Positions 31,311 through 41,168 of a stretch of DNA of 64,000 nt are shown here, in pieces. Within the stretch, counting starts at the first letter, position 1, and the number at the start of each line of letters is the position of its first letter. Below the pieces are notes generated by a model. That model worked only from the letters and a program-made list of their open reading frames with translations, searched no databases and was not told where the DNA came from. Source of the stretch: Amblyomma americanum (taxonomy: Eukaryota; Arthropoda; Arachnida; Ixodida; Ixodidae); assembly GCF_052857255.1 (NCBI RefSeq), contig NC_135498.1:118396281-118460280 (forward strand), given 5' to 3'. The translations under genes were made by a program, and so were the position numbers.

Positions 31311-32590
31311 ATGCGCAGGTCCACACGGGACGGAGAGGCAAAGAGACACCGTACGGCTCAGTTTAAACGAACAGATATATTAAATAATTACACATGATTA
31401 AGATTATACATCAGAGGCTGGGGCGTCCGAGCTTACGTGCCGACGACTTCATGGGGACGATGGAGCGGCTCCGGAGTTGAGCTCGAACGGTTGCTGGCAG
31501 AAGCTGCACGCCGTCGTGCTTCGGCGCTGAAGGCCCCCTTGGCGAACGATGTCGTCCTGAGCGTCCTTCTTCCGTACTGCTTGTCGATTTTTGTATCCTC
31601 TTCTCCCCACACTCCCTAGGGTGAGGACGCCCACGCCGGTGGGGAAGGAGGGGGGCTAGGGCTTTCACTTGGGCACACAAACATACCACCGCACTTATGG
31701 TCTCGCCCCCCTCACGTGTTGAGTCATAGGGAAAGAAGGTTGTCTTTGAGGTAGCGCATAGCGTCGGCTGTGGTAAGGCGAGCTCTGGCCCGCTGACAGT
31801 TCCCGCGGGTCACCGGCCTCCGTTCTCCATCAAATCACACTCGCCCCTCAAGGCCGGAACGCGAGGTCACTAAAAGGCCGCGAAAGTGGTCCCTTGTCCT
31901 GGGATGTGCTCGGGAGGGTTGATTGATGAGGCCCGCCGTCTTGCCACGGGGCCAGGCCTGCCGAAACGAGGCCGCCCTGGAACGGCCACGCCAATTCGGG
32001 AAGATAAAGCCCGTTTCCCCGTGGCGGCGGCGGCGGCGGCGGCGTTCGACTCGTGCCGACACTATGGAATGGGGGTCCGGTTGGGCTTAAACCCCTTCGT
32101 TCTGGTCGTCACTCTCAAAGAGCATGGCTGGGTAATTGATGATGCCGCTGTCATCTGGGTCTCCGTCTACGCCGCGCCGTCGAACGCGGAACCTCGTAGC
32201 ACACACAAGGAACGTCACAGTTCGTCTGTTTCTGGGGCGATTCGTTTCCTGTTCATCTCGTTCCGCTGTCGATTCCAGGCCTCCTCGAGCTTATCAGAAT
32301 CGTCGCCGTCCATACAGTCACCTCAACTGTGGTTGCGGCGCACGCCAGCTCTCCTTTCAATCCTGTGACAAGGGAGCGGATGCGAACGCAGCGGCGAGGA
32401 ACGCGTTGTCACGCCCTACCAAACGGCGGCGGCGGCGAGCGGCGTGGTGTGACATCATGCCAGACGGCGCGGCGAGTGCGCGAAGCACAGTAACCTTCCG
32501 TGGCGAGGCGCGCGTTGTGACGTAACGTGCCTCGGTGGTGTACCGCCACGGCGACATCGCGAGGTTGCGGCTAATAAAGCTTTCGCTTTG
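31311..32590. other. GC-rich stretch, unassigned; (GGC)n at 32,022-32,045
   Basis: Many overlapping frames on both strands are open because stops are rare at this composition. None shows a motif I know. A tract of cgg/ggc units lies at 32,022-32,045. It could be the CpG-rich neighbourhood of the candidate exon at 32.85-33.0 kb, or an unknown transposon. Confidence 0.35.
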
Positions 32591-32853
32591 AAATGCCTTA
32601 CACGAGCACCAAAATAACACGACAACAACACTGCTTACTAGTTGACGTTGCCTATACGCTCGGCGTCCGCTCGCACAGCCTCAACTGCGTCAGGCCTGAC
32701 GCCTGCCTCCCTTTCTGTATCGCTGGCCAGCGGTCCAAAAATAAAGCTGTTGTTGCTTTGCCTCAAACACGATGTCACATACCCAGGGGAGAGGGGGGGG
32801 AATTCGCCAGGGTTTGGTGCAGATCCCAGCAGGAAAAGCTCATCCATGCTTAC

Positions 32854-32996
32854 CTCAAGTGGTGTAAAAATAAACTGGTTGTCGCGGGGTTCGCAAACGC
32901 GGCGTCTACTTCATCGCTTGTGTCGTCCCCCAATGCCTCATAATCAGTGTCCTCGCCAAAATAAAGTTCATCTTCCGACTCGGAGCTATTCGCCAT
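32854..32996 (-). CDS. Candidate first coding exon, acidic protein, unknown function
   Basis: The ATG at 32,996-32,994 lies in a favourable context (gtcgcaatgg). It opens 47 codons: MANSSESEDELYFGEDTDYE, then acidic sequence (LGDDTSDEVDAAF), then LFLHHL. The frame reaches cttgag|gtaagc, a strong splice-donor consensus, with the exon ending at 32,854 in phase 2. Reading on without splicing gives a stop at once. An acidic N-terminal exon is seen in many host nuclear proteins and in some cut-and-paste transposases, so either is possible. No downstream exon was found between 31.3 and 32.85 kb. Inferred from start context, codon run and donor only. Confidence 0.35.
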
Positions 32997-33059
32997 TGCG
33001 ACTTGCCCTGCTCCTGTCTCTCCGTGTTTACGCGCACGATGTGCGAGTCAAACAGACGA

Positions 33060-33110
33060 CGTGCCCGCTCGACGTCACGGTTTTCCGGACCCACGTGACA
33101 ACGCATTGTC
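33060..33110 (-). promoter_or_regulatory. Possible promoter of the acidic exon: CRE-like and E-box sites
   Basis: 65-115 bases upstream of the candidate ATG lie tgacgtcg (33,070-33,078 on the minus strand, a CRE half-site) and cacgtg (33,092-33,097, E-box/USF type). The region is CpG-rich without a TATA box close by; an AT-rich ctatataatt lies ~190 bases upstream. Chance occurrence cannot be excluded. Confidence 0.25.
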
Positions 33111-33269
33111 TGGTTCTTGGCTTCATGTAAAAACCTGGCAACTACGAACCGAAACCAAAACAGGTGGTACAAATAGTACGATTATTAATTATATAGTACG
33201 AGTTCGTGCTTCTAACATCGTGTACCATGCTTACAGAATCGCTACGCATTATTTACAACCAAGAGGTGC

Positions 33270-33468
33270 AACACAAAAATGTGGTGTCTCTACCCCTTTA
33301 AAGGTCACCAGGTGGTCGAAATTATTCCGGAGCCCTCGACTACGGCACCTATTTTACCTTTTCTTCTCTCGGTCCCTCCTTTATCCGATTCCGTAAGGCG
33401 CGATTCAGGTGTCAGCCGAGATGCGAGACAGATACTGCGCCATATCGATTCCCCAAAAACCAATTTTC
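33270..33468 (+). mobile_element. Ruka-like SINE, head-less
   Basis: Body from ccaggtggtcgaaattattc to the tail tactgcgccatatcgattcc, then ccaaaaaccaatttt. It has an altered tract (gattccgtaaggcgcgattc). The next SINE starts 12 bases on, in the same direction. Confidence 0.8.
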
Positions 33469-33480
33469 AATTTCTTTCCC

Positions 33481-33780
33481 TAACCGCGGTGGCTCAGTGT
33501 TTAGGACGCTCGACTACTGATCCGGAGTTCCCGGGTTCGAAACCGACCGCGGCGGCTCCGTTTTTAAGGAGGTAACACGGTAAGGCGCCCGGGTGCTGTG
33601 CTATGTCAGAGCACCCAGGTGGTCGAAATTTTTCCGGAGCCCCCCCCCCTACGGCACCTCTTTCTTGCTTTCTTCTTAAACTCCCTACTTTGTTCCTTCC
33701 CTTAAAGCGGTTCAAGTCTCCAACGATATATGAGACAGATACTGCGCCATTTCCTTTCCCCAATAACCAATTGCTATTAT
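33481..33780 (+). mobile_element. Ruka-like SINE, full length, mutated
   Basis: Head taaccgcggtggctcagtg with B box gggttcgaaacc; a C-run (33,640-33,650) replaces the usual gagccctcc; the tail tactgcgccatttccttt and an AT-rich end are present. Confidence 0.85.
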
Positions 33781-33942
33781 CACTTTTTTTTTTCCGGTCA
33801 AACCAGCCAGCACAAAGGCTGTGAGTATAGGCGTTCGTTTGTGACGTCGGAGCGGTTCACACATAGCAGCAACCTCTTCTGAATGAAGTATTAAATTTTT
33901 TACACGATGGCAGTTTGTAGAAGCGCAGTGTAGGGAGTTCTT

Positions 33943-34042
33943 TTTTTCTTGGAGACAGAATATTTGCACATTCAAGGAATCGAACTTGTTCATTGCGGTA
34001 GGACGACACGATGGAGGTCTCCATCGAGTGTCTACGTGCGCG
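33943..34042 (-). repeat. Repeat in opposite orientation to 35,365-35,460
   Basis: The minus strand reads cactcgatggagacct, gtcctaccgcaatgaa, gattccttgaatgtgcaaat and tctgtctccaagaaa; the plus strand at 35,365-35,460 reads almost the same. The pair brackets the LINE fragments and foldback between them. Confidence 0.65.
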
Positions 34043-34079
34043 GGTTCTTATTAGGATTGTATGATTTCTGACAGTTGAA

Positions 34080-35080
34080 TGGAATTTTTTCAGCATTGTG
34101 TAAACTGCAAGACACAACAGACAGATGCAGAACGGAACAAACAAAAGATCATCTGGGTACCGGGCACACGGGCGTGGCAGGAAACCAAGAGGTGGACAGG
34201 ATTGCTCGAGGATTTACTGATTACCGAGCATCCAACGTCAACAAACCTTGAGGAATCCCAGCCAGTACCTCAGGAGTACTCGGTCATACTAAACAACAAC
34301 AAAGGCAACAGTGTGCGGTACCCACCACCGCACAAATCCTTAAACAAAGAAGAGGCTGTCACATGGAGAACTACAAATGGATATCCAAACCTAGATACAC
34401 CCCCAATGCCCGGCATGCTCGGCCACAGGCACGGCCGAACACCTTTTGTGGCGCTGCCCTGCTTTTGACGTGGTGCGGGAGCGAGCACTTCAGTCCCTGG
34501 GCGGGCACCGACCTGGAACCTTGCAGGAATGGGTCGATCCACCATTACACATCGGATCATCGGACGCACTCCGGCTCCGGCGGGCTTTTCTCTTATACTT
34601 CAAGGAAGAAGAAGGTCCTGGCCGTCTCTTCGCAGAGCCGACCACAGGACCACCCCACTTCGAAGAAGAAGTGGAGACCGGCCCTCCTCCCCCTCCCCCA
34701 CCTCCACCCCCATGAAGCCCCTCATTTCTGCCGCAAGGCTAGGCATATTTTATGCAGAAATATAGACGTACAAAAAAATACACCCCACACTTTACGAACA
34801 CAAGTGTTCGTGGTGCCATAAAAAATCTACATTATATCACGTGAAATGGGCATGCCAAAAAGTCGACGTCGTTCCAATTATACTAAACCCAAGTGCGGAG
34901 CAATGGGAGGGTATGCTCTCCAGCGACTGCCGCGATGACCAGATCTGTCTGATACGGCGAGCTCAGCTGACGGCAGCATCCAGCGGAGCCCTGGATTAGG
35001 GGCCACCGACCGTTGCGGAGATGGACTAATCTGAACCGCGTAGAAGCGCTTGCGTTAGAGCTCAATAAATTTATCCTATT
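34080..35080 (+). mobile_element. LINE 3' fragment with a second LINE C-terminus nested inside
   Basis: Outer element, plus strand: RNase H end relic (IIWVPGTRAWQETKRW), YPPPHKSLNKEEAVTWRT (compare FPPADKTLSKQQAKAWRK in LINE A), then after a gap HKCSWCHKKSTLYHVKWACQ near 34,799 in the same frame (C-x2-C-x7-H-x4-C), ending near an aataaat at 35,062. Inner element, about 34,400-34,735: CPACSATGTAEHLLWRCPAF, also C-x2-C-x7-H-x4-C but of another LINE type, ending in a Pro-rich tract. Both are C-terminal scraps only. Confidence 0.6.
34407..34715 (+). pseudogene. Nested LINE C-terminal knuckle (CPAC...HLLWRC)
   Basis: One open frame from CPACSATGTAEHLLWRC through FDVVRERALQSLGGHRPGT and LRLRRAFLLYFKEEE to a Pro10 run at 34,680-34,712. 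The pattern is typical of the last ~100 residues of RNase H-bearing LINE ORF2 proteins. It lacks everything upstream. The surrounding outer element resumes in the same reading frame on the far side. Confidence 0.55.
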
Positions 35081-35120
35081 AGCCTCGTGTAGTTTCGGAC
35101 AGCTGAATCGAATTTATGGA

Positions 35121-35302
35121 TGGTTTTTGCCAGTGAGGGTGAAGCCTGTCTGCCAACGCAAAGAAAGAGTCCTTGCTACTGGACACTGCTAGCACAACTT
35201 CCGCCTACCTTTGGTAAAATTGTGCTAGCGGGGTCCATGAGAACGTGCTACTGATTCTTTCTTTGCGTTGGCAGACAGGCAACACCCTCATGGGCAAAGC
35301 CA
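35121..35302. repeat. Long foldback element, ~85-bp arms
   Basis: Arms 35,121-35,198 and 35,220-35,302 are imperfect reverse complements with perfect stretches of 25 bp (35,144-35,168 with 35,256-35,280) and 10 bp (35,188-35,197 with 35,220-35,229). The loop is ~22 nt. Outer ends read ggtttttgcc and ggcaaagcc. No coding sequence. It could be a MITE or an inverted duplication. Confidence 0.85.
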
Positions 35303-35364
35303 TAAAAAAAATCCCTTCAGCCGTCAGAAATTATACAAAGCTAAAAAAAACGCGCGCCGAGCGC

Positions 35365-35569
35365 GCACGCACTCGATAGAGACACCTGTCGCGTCGCCCT
35401 ACCGTAACGGACTGCTTCGATTCCTTGAATGTGCAAATATCCTGTCTCCAAAAAAAAACATACTGTAAAATCCGCTGCTACAAAGCTACTTTTCAGCCTC
35501 CCATTCTAAATAAACAGCTCATTCATTCATTCATTCATTCATTCATTCATTCATTCATTCATTCATTCA
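35365..35569 (+). mobile_element. Repeat ending in (CATT)n tract
   Basis: The inverted mate of 33,943-34,042 (to 35,460) is followed by aaataaacagctcattcatt, a LINE- or SINE-like 3' end, and an unbroken attc array of twelve units at 35,521-35,568. Confidence 0.55.
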
Positions 35570-35668
35570 GAAGCGGTTGTTGTTTTGCGTGAACCGCTGC
35601 GGCGTCACCCACCCAAAGCCTAGACTCAAGGCTAGTGCTGGCCGGGGTGACTTAAACGAGAATTGAAG

Positions 35669-35945
35669 AATGGTTTTTGGGGAAATGAAATGACGCACTA
35701 ACTCCCTCACCTGAGCCGCGCCTTAAGGAAACAAATAAAGGAGGGGCTGAGAGCAAAGGGAGAGAGAAGTGCCGTAGTGGAGGGCTCCGGAATAATTTGA
35801 ACCACCTGGTGATCTTTAATGTGCACTGACATCGCACAGCACACGGGCGCCGTAGCGTTTCGCCTTCATTGAAACGCGGCCGCCGCGGTCGGGTGCGTAC
35901 CCGGGAACTCCGGATCAGCAGCCGAGGGCCCTAACCACTGAGCTA
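35669..35945 (-). mobile_element. Ruka-like SINE, full length, diverged
   Basis: Tail relic atgacgcactaactccctc, body gaaccacctggtgatcttta, head with B box gggtacgcacccg-type changes and A box gctcagtggttagg altered to agctcagtggtt. Older than most copies here. Confidence 0.75.
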
Positions 35946-36960
35946 CATCACAAATGAAGTCTGAAAAGCGGCTGCGTTCCTCCGCAACGCAACGAAGAAA
36001 CGCGCGTTCGAGGACGACACTGGCCGTGAAGGAAAAGAAGGGCGGCCTGAAAGGTTTCTGAAAATTCCTATATAGCCCGCGATGTGGGGCGTCTGTGGGA
36101 CCAGCATGGGTAAGTGAAAATTGGGCAGGCCTTGTTGATACTAAACGTTGTTAGGGCTGACGCAGACCACTTTCCTGGATCTATTTCCAGACCGGTCCCC
36201 TGTACGGCACTCGAGGACAGTTGCAACGTAAACGTAGGCTCTATGCCAAACCCATAGGTGCTGCCCACACACAACCGCTGTAGGTCGCACATGAACTATG
36301 CCGGGGCTGCAAATGGCGCGTCTCCGCGTGCTTACTACACCCATCTTGTCGAGAGCTGATGCATCATAAATGCAGGCTCTACGCAAGAAAATAAGTCGCC
36401 GTCTAATCCGTGCTACCCGTGGATTAACCTACTGCACTGCGTGCTGTGTCGTGTTTTGTCAGATTCGCTTATATTTTAAGAACTGCGACAATGATGGCGA
36501 TGAAACATCTTTTTATACGTTCGTTTTGTTGCGTTGGTGAGAAATCATCTGGCAATAACGGTGACAAAGCGCTTGCGTCATGTCTGCTGAAAACAAATTT
36601 CCAGTCCATCGCGTCTCGGCAGGAGTACTTTGTTGCGTTAGTAATTTTTTCCAATGCAGTCAAATGTTCTAGGAGAGGTCGGTGATAATAAATAAAATAA
36701 CGAGGACGCCATCGTCGGCACAAGCACACACGTTTAATGCACACCACGAGACCACGAAACACAAAAAGCTCACACACGAAGAGTACAAACTCGCGCACTA
36801 CGAGCATGAGCCAGAGCCGGCAAACGCACCCACGACATGACTAGTATTTGTGGGTTTGCATTGCCTGAGGCAAATCCTTGTACGGTTATCTCTTTGGGTT
36901 CACACACAGGCCTCGCCTTCACAGGTAACGCCATCCAAAAATTACGTCGACTGAGCCAGA
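35946..36960. other. No feature recognised
   Basis: About 1 kb with short conflicting frames only. No repeat match was noticed. A run of aca/cac dinucleotides near 36,722-36,775 gives apparent frames. Confidence 0.4.
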
Positions 36961-37206
36961 GTACCCGGGTTCGACACGGAGCCTTTGCGTTTCGATGGAG
37001 GCGAAACGCTAAGGCGGCCGTGTGCTGTGCGATGTCAGTGCACTTTAAAGATCCCCAGGTGGTCGAAATTATTCCGGAGCCCTCCACAACGGCACCTTTT
37101 TGTTGCTGTCTTCTTTCACTCCTTCCTTTATTCCTTCCTTTACGGCGCGGTTCAGGTGTCCGCCGATATATGACAGATACTGCGCCATTTTCTTCCCCCT
37201 AAACCA
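36961..37206 (+). mobile_element. Ruka-like SINE, head-truncated
   Basis: Starts at the B box (gtacccgggttcgacacgg), has gtgctgtgcgatgtcagtg, ccaggtggtcgaaattattc and the tail tactgcgccattttcttcc, ending in an ATTT-rich stretch. Confidence 0.85.
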
Positions 37207-37888
37207 TTTATTTATTCATTATTTCCAACCCGCGGTGCCGACTACTACTACTACAACGCCGACGGCTTTTCGAGCGAACGAGGTGCATACGCTGTCGAGT
37301 AAATATTCAGGGGGGGGGGGGCAGTTTGTTGACCTATAGCGCGGCGAGGCGAAAGCCTTCAGCGCTGCTTTTGTCACTGATGTGTGGTTAAGAAGTTTAG
37401 TACACAATTGTTACTGCATATACGTTGGCAGAAGCAGCCAAGTCGTTAGCACGCTCCGCTGCGGAACTGAAGGATGGTGGCTCGAATTGCGCCATGCGCA
37501 AGGAGGTTTTTTTTTTTTATCGAGTTGACGTCCTTTGGTTGACAGCTACTGTGTGACAGTTTTCGCGAATGGACGGACGAAGATGAAGCCGATGCCGGCG
37601 CATTCGCTCATTGGTCTTTTGTCGCTGTGTAGCGGGGGAAGTAGTACGCTTGCGTTTGCCCGTATTCTGAGACTCCATTGAAGGGAGCGGAGGGAGGTTG
37701 CGCGGCACCAACTCGGTCGACAGCTGCGAGGCGTCCGGCGCGGGGTCGGCACGCGCGTGTGGCGCCCCCTCGCGCATGCGCACTGAACCACCAATGTCGC
37801 AGAAGCGTAACGGACGGAGGGACAGGGTCGCCGAAGCGATATGAGGCTTTAAAGGCTGTCGCCTTAAAATTTCGAGAGGACACAACTA
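37207..37888. other. tRNA-like relic (37,439-37,493) and unassigned sequence
   Basis: gtcgttagcacgctccgctg and ggatggtggctcgaattgc have A-box/B-box-like spacing of a tRNA-derived SINE head on the plus strand, followed by a T-run (37,507-37,518). The rest, including a G-run at 37,311-37,321 and GC-rich sequence at 37,680-37,800, has no identity. Confidence 0.35.
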
Positions 37889-38118
37889 CCCACCGGAGTG
37901 GCTGAGTGGTTAGGGCGCTCGGCCACTGAGCCGGAGTTCCCGGGCCCGAACCCGGCCGCGGTGGCCGCGTTTCGATGAAGGCGGAATGCAACAGGCTCCC
38001 GTGTGCTGTGCGATGCCAGTGCACGTTAACGATCCTCAGGTGTTCCAAATTATTCCGGAGCCCTCCACTACGGCGCCTCTTCCTTTCTTCTTTCACTTCT
38101 TCCTTTATCCCTTCCTTT
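37889..38118 (+). mobile_element. Ruka-like SINE, tail lost (tail-to-tail pair)
   Basis: Head ccaccggagtggctgagtgg, B box gggcccgaaccc, body with gtgcacgttaacgatcctc, stopping after the pyrimidine tract at ccttcctttaaaaa, where an opposite-strand SINE end begins. Confidence 0.8.
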
Positions 38119-38126
38119 AAAAAAAA

Positions 38127-38240
38127 TTCTTTGTTGAAAGGAAATGGCGCAGTATGTCGCACATATCGGCGGACACCTGAACCGCGCCGTGACGGAAGGG
38201 GTAAAAGAGGGACTAAAAGAAGAAAGGAAAAAAATGGTGC
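38127..38240 (-). mobile_element. Ruka-like SINE 3' fragment (tail-to-tail pair)
   Basis: Reverse complement of the tail and tract (ggaaatggcgcagtatgtcg, ggcggacacctgaaccgcgc). It forms an inverted arrangement with the preceding copy, the third such pair in the window. Confidence 0.8.
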
Positions 38241-38425
38241 AACCGTCTGGAAGGCGCTGAAGAAACGAGCGTTAGCTGTTTGGTAGCGCTCTCAGTTGTC
38301 CATGCGATTACCATGTGATTGAGCTGCCTAGTGCCGACGTCACGGCCGCCATGTTAAGCCTAACCATCACTAAATATTAACCTAAATATGCAATATTGGT
38401 GTCAAACATGTACTCACCGAGCCCG
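38241..38425. repeat. Repeat shared with 28.28-28.92 kb (uninterrupted version)
   Basis: The two halves that lie ~480 bases apart at 28.3-28.9 kb are contiguous here, so this copy looks like the empty site. Confidence 0.65.
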
Positions 38426-40487
38426 TTACGAATATGCCATACGTAAATTATGATATAGCGAAGTAAAAAACGCCGGTTCTAAAAAGAGGCACACGAAATG
38501 TAAATCATTCGTTTTTTGCCGTCAATGTCCAGGAAAAAGCCAACGGTTGTTTCACAATCGTCTCCGGTTACGCCATCAAGATACCAGGGGGTAGTGACGC
38601 ATTTCTGGTGCCGAGGTAGAAATCTTTACTTTCGTTTCTTCGTTTTTTAAAAAAAAGACTTTCATTCGTTTAAATGGACAGACAGGGTGACGTTTGATCG
38701 AATCCACGAAGGACTCTTCGTGCTTTTGATGAAACAGTGGCGGAAGGATCGCCCAACAACTTGTGGAGCGCAGACGCCAGAAAAGTCGCATGTACTTCCT
38801 AGACCCTAAACGGTGTATCCTTCCCGAATTTTGTTGATGGGGAATGAGCTGCAGTTCGCGCTGTTTTCCTTCGTCCATGTCGGCGCGAGCAAATGCAGGG
38901 TTTCCAGGATCTGCTGCAGCATGTACACTCGCTGGAATCCCTCGTTGAGGTTCATCTGGGTTTTGAAAAGAAATGCGTCTGAATATTTTTACAAATAATT
39001 CAGTGCCGCTCACCAACTGCTATCTATCTTCAAAGGCCTCAAGCGTAAACAGCTGCCACACCGTACCTCACTCGTTATACGATGTCTCAAGGTGGCTGAT
39101 GATGATGGGTTTTAACAGCGCAAGCACAGCCTTCTCCGAAGACAACCTTCGCACACAGTATTTTCAGTCAGAGACTCATTTCTCGGGCTTTTAACCAAAA
39201 GTAAGCTGAGCACCAGGCCACGGGAACGCTTGCCCATTGCATCCCCGGTGGATACTCGTCGGCAGTGGGTGATCAAACTTGGAACCTCCCGAATGTGAAG
39301 CGTATGCTCAAATAACTGCAAACACTAGGGTTGTTTCCAGATGGTCACCTTTGCCTAATACAATTGGGGCTGGCAGCTTTACGACTGCGTTAGTAGTTCT
39401 CCAGATCAGTTAAACGGGTGAACTGTGAAATTCATTGATCCACATGTGAAGCACTCCACCATAAGCAACACCGACGGTGCCAGGTAAAGAAAGCGACTAA
39501 TACATCTTGTTAAAATTCGCGAAGCCGGCTACAAGAGAACGTCTTGCAAGCTAATTTTGACCAACTCAACCGTAATTAAAAATTTGTTTTGTTGGTATGT
39601 AGAAACGAAAACTTGGACCGTCTCTCCGTACTGTGATTCGCTGGTTCAACAGCTGTAAGCATGAAATGTCTACAAACAAACTGTAGACACAATGTACCTA
39701 GGGTCCGGAACGGAACTTGTCGCCGTCGCCGTTAATACCCGGCGCTGAAGCACAAATATTTGTTGCCACCACATGGCGAGAGCCCTGCTGCTTCTGCGGT
39801 AAGCCACCGCAATGCTCATCGGCGCATGCGCGCTAAGGCTACCGCCCTTTGATTCTTTTCCGCACTGCAAGTTCAAAGCCCCAAGACTGTCGAGCGGAGA
39901 AAATACCTCCTGGTGCGCGTTATCTATCTTGTTCTCGAGAACCGAACAGCCGCATGTTCGCTTGTGCGGCTGTCAGAGTTGGTTGCACGCGGTGTTCTGT
40001 GGCACACTTTTTTCTGCGACACGTTTTTCGTGGTGTTCTGTGGCACTTTTTTCTATTTCTTTCGACTAGCTGCTTTCAATTTTTTTTTATTGAGTAAGCA
40101 TAAAGTAGTTAATGGCGTCTGTTTGTAGTCTCTTCTTGAAGGAGAGCGCTACCCCTGACTGGGTATTTGGAAAAGTCAGGTTTTTAGATATCTCGGTCAA
40201 ATTGTCGCACAACAGTTCATCTTCCAGCCTTAAAAATAAAGCCTCTATATATAATCGCAACATATCCCATCGATGCTACTTACAATGTTGCTGCAGGTAA
40301 GACTCGCATTCCCAATCCTGCCGTCTAACTCGGTGTCGTAGATTGCCACACCAAACTTCATCCATGGATACGCTTCTTTGAAAGCGCACATCTGCGTTGG
40401 GAGAAAATCTACAACTTGGTATTACATTCGGCTTTAACGAAAGAATGGAACAAAGCTTTCGCAGGTTAGGATTTCCCCCTACAAAAA
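38426..40487. other. No feature recognised
   Basis: Two kilobases without a recognisable gene or match elsewhere in the window. It has T-rich words near 40,000-40,090 (gttctgtggcac twice, 39,991 and 40,033) and short frames only. Confidence 0.4.
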
Positions 40488-40742
40488 TTTTTTTAGACAG
40501 TCTGTAGTTTGTCTATAGACTTCTGCCTATTAAGTCTATATACTCTCTATAGACAAACCCTAGAGAACAGTCTATAGCAATACAAAATCCCATAGGTAGT
40601 CTTTAGACGATCTATAGATTTATGGCCATACACTTTTAATACACTTTTGTCTACAGACAATCTGCACACTATGAATACACAAAAATAAATATCTATATGA
40701 AGGCAGTAGAGTCTATAAAAAGTCTGTAGACAGTATATAGAC
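40488..40742. repeat. Cluster of GTCTNNAGAC palindromes
   Basis: gtctatagac (40,519), gtctttagac, gtctacagac and gtctgtagac, and many half-matches (agtctata, ctatagaca), occur within ~250 AT-rich bases at irregular spacing. The cluster is bounded by a GC-rich foldback on its right. Confidence 0.75.
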
Positions 40743-40785
40743 CCTGTTTAGAAGGGTTCGTTACCGCCGCCGCAGAGAGCGTTAA

Positions 40786-40994
40786 GCCTGGCCCGCATGG
40801 AGCGTTTTATGCACGCCAAAACCTGCCGCGTGTTATGCACATGCGCACGGCGGCTCCTCCGAACTTGCACCACCATGGGCGCAAGAAGGAGGCGCGAAAA
40901 GCGCCCCGTGATAGTGCAAGTTCGGCGGTCTAACCACGTGCGTTTGACACTTTGTGCGTTTCCGCCCGCGAAAAACACTGCATGCGGGCCAGGC
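40786..40994. repeat. GC-rich foldback, ~80-bp arms
   Basis: Outer perfect 14-bp arms 40,786-40,799 and 40,981-40,994; inner perfect 12-bp arms ccgaacttgcac (40,859-40,870) and its complement (40,914-40,925), with weaker pairing between. A sharp change in GC content from the AT-rich cluster beside it suggests an inserted MITE-like unit. No frame of note. Confidence 0.8.
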
Positions 40995-41104
40995 TTTACG
41001 TCGGGCATAATAAAGCAGCAATTTCCCATTATCATCCACCCAAGTGCAGCCACACAGCTATGAAGGAGATATTTCGCAGAAACTCCGCAGATATTTCGTT
41101 CTGA

Positions 41105-41168
41105 TCCGAGGTTCTAACCCGAGTCTACGACCTCACCGGGGCGGTAGCTCTACCAATTTGCTAACCTG
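41105..41168 (-). repeat. tRNA-like SINE head relic
   Basis: The minus strand reads ggttagcaaattggtagagc (A box) then ctcgggttagaacctcgg (B box with a mutated centre) at tRNA-like spacing. There is no closing acceptor stem that I can pair, so this is a SINE head or tRNA relic, not a working tRNA. Confidence 0.4.

Noticed and set aside
31311..32590. LTR retrotransposon
   Set aside because: No paired LTRs, primer-binding site, protease or integrase motif could be seen, here or elsewhere in the window.
36469..36807. 112-codon minus-strand open frame
   Set aside because: Driven by low-complexity gt/ac-rich sequence; no recognisable domain.
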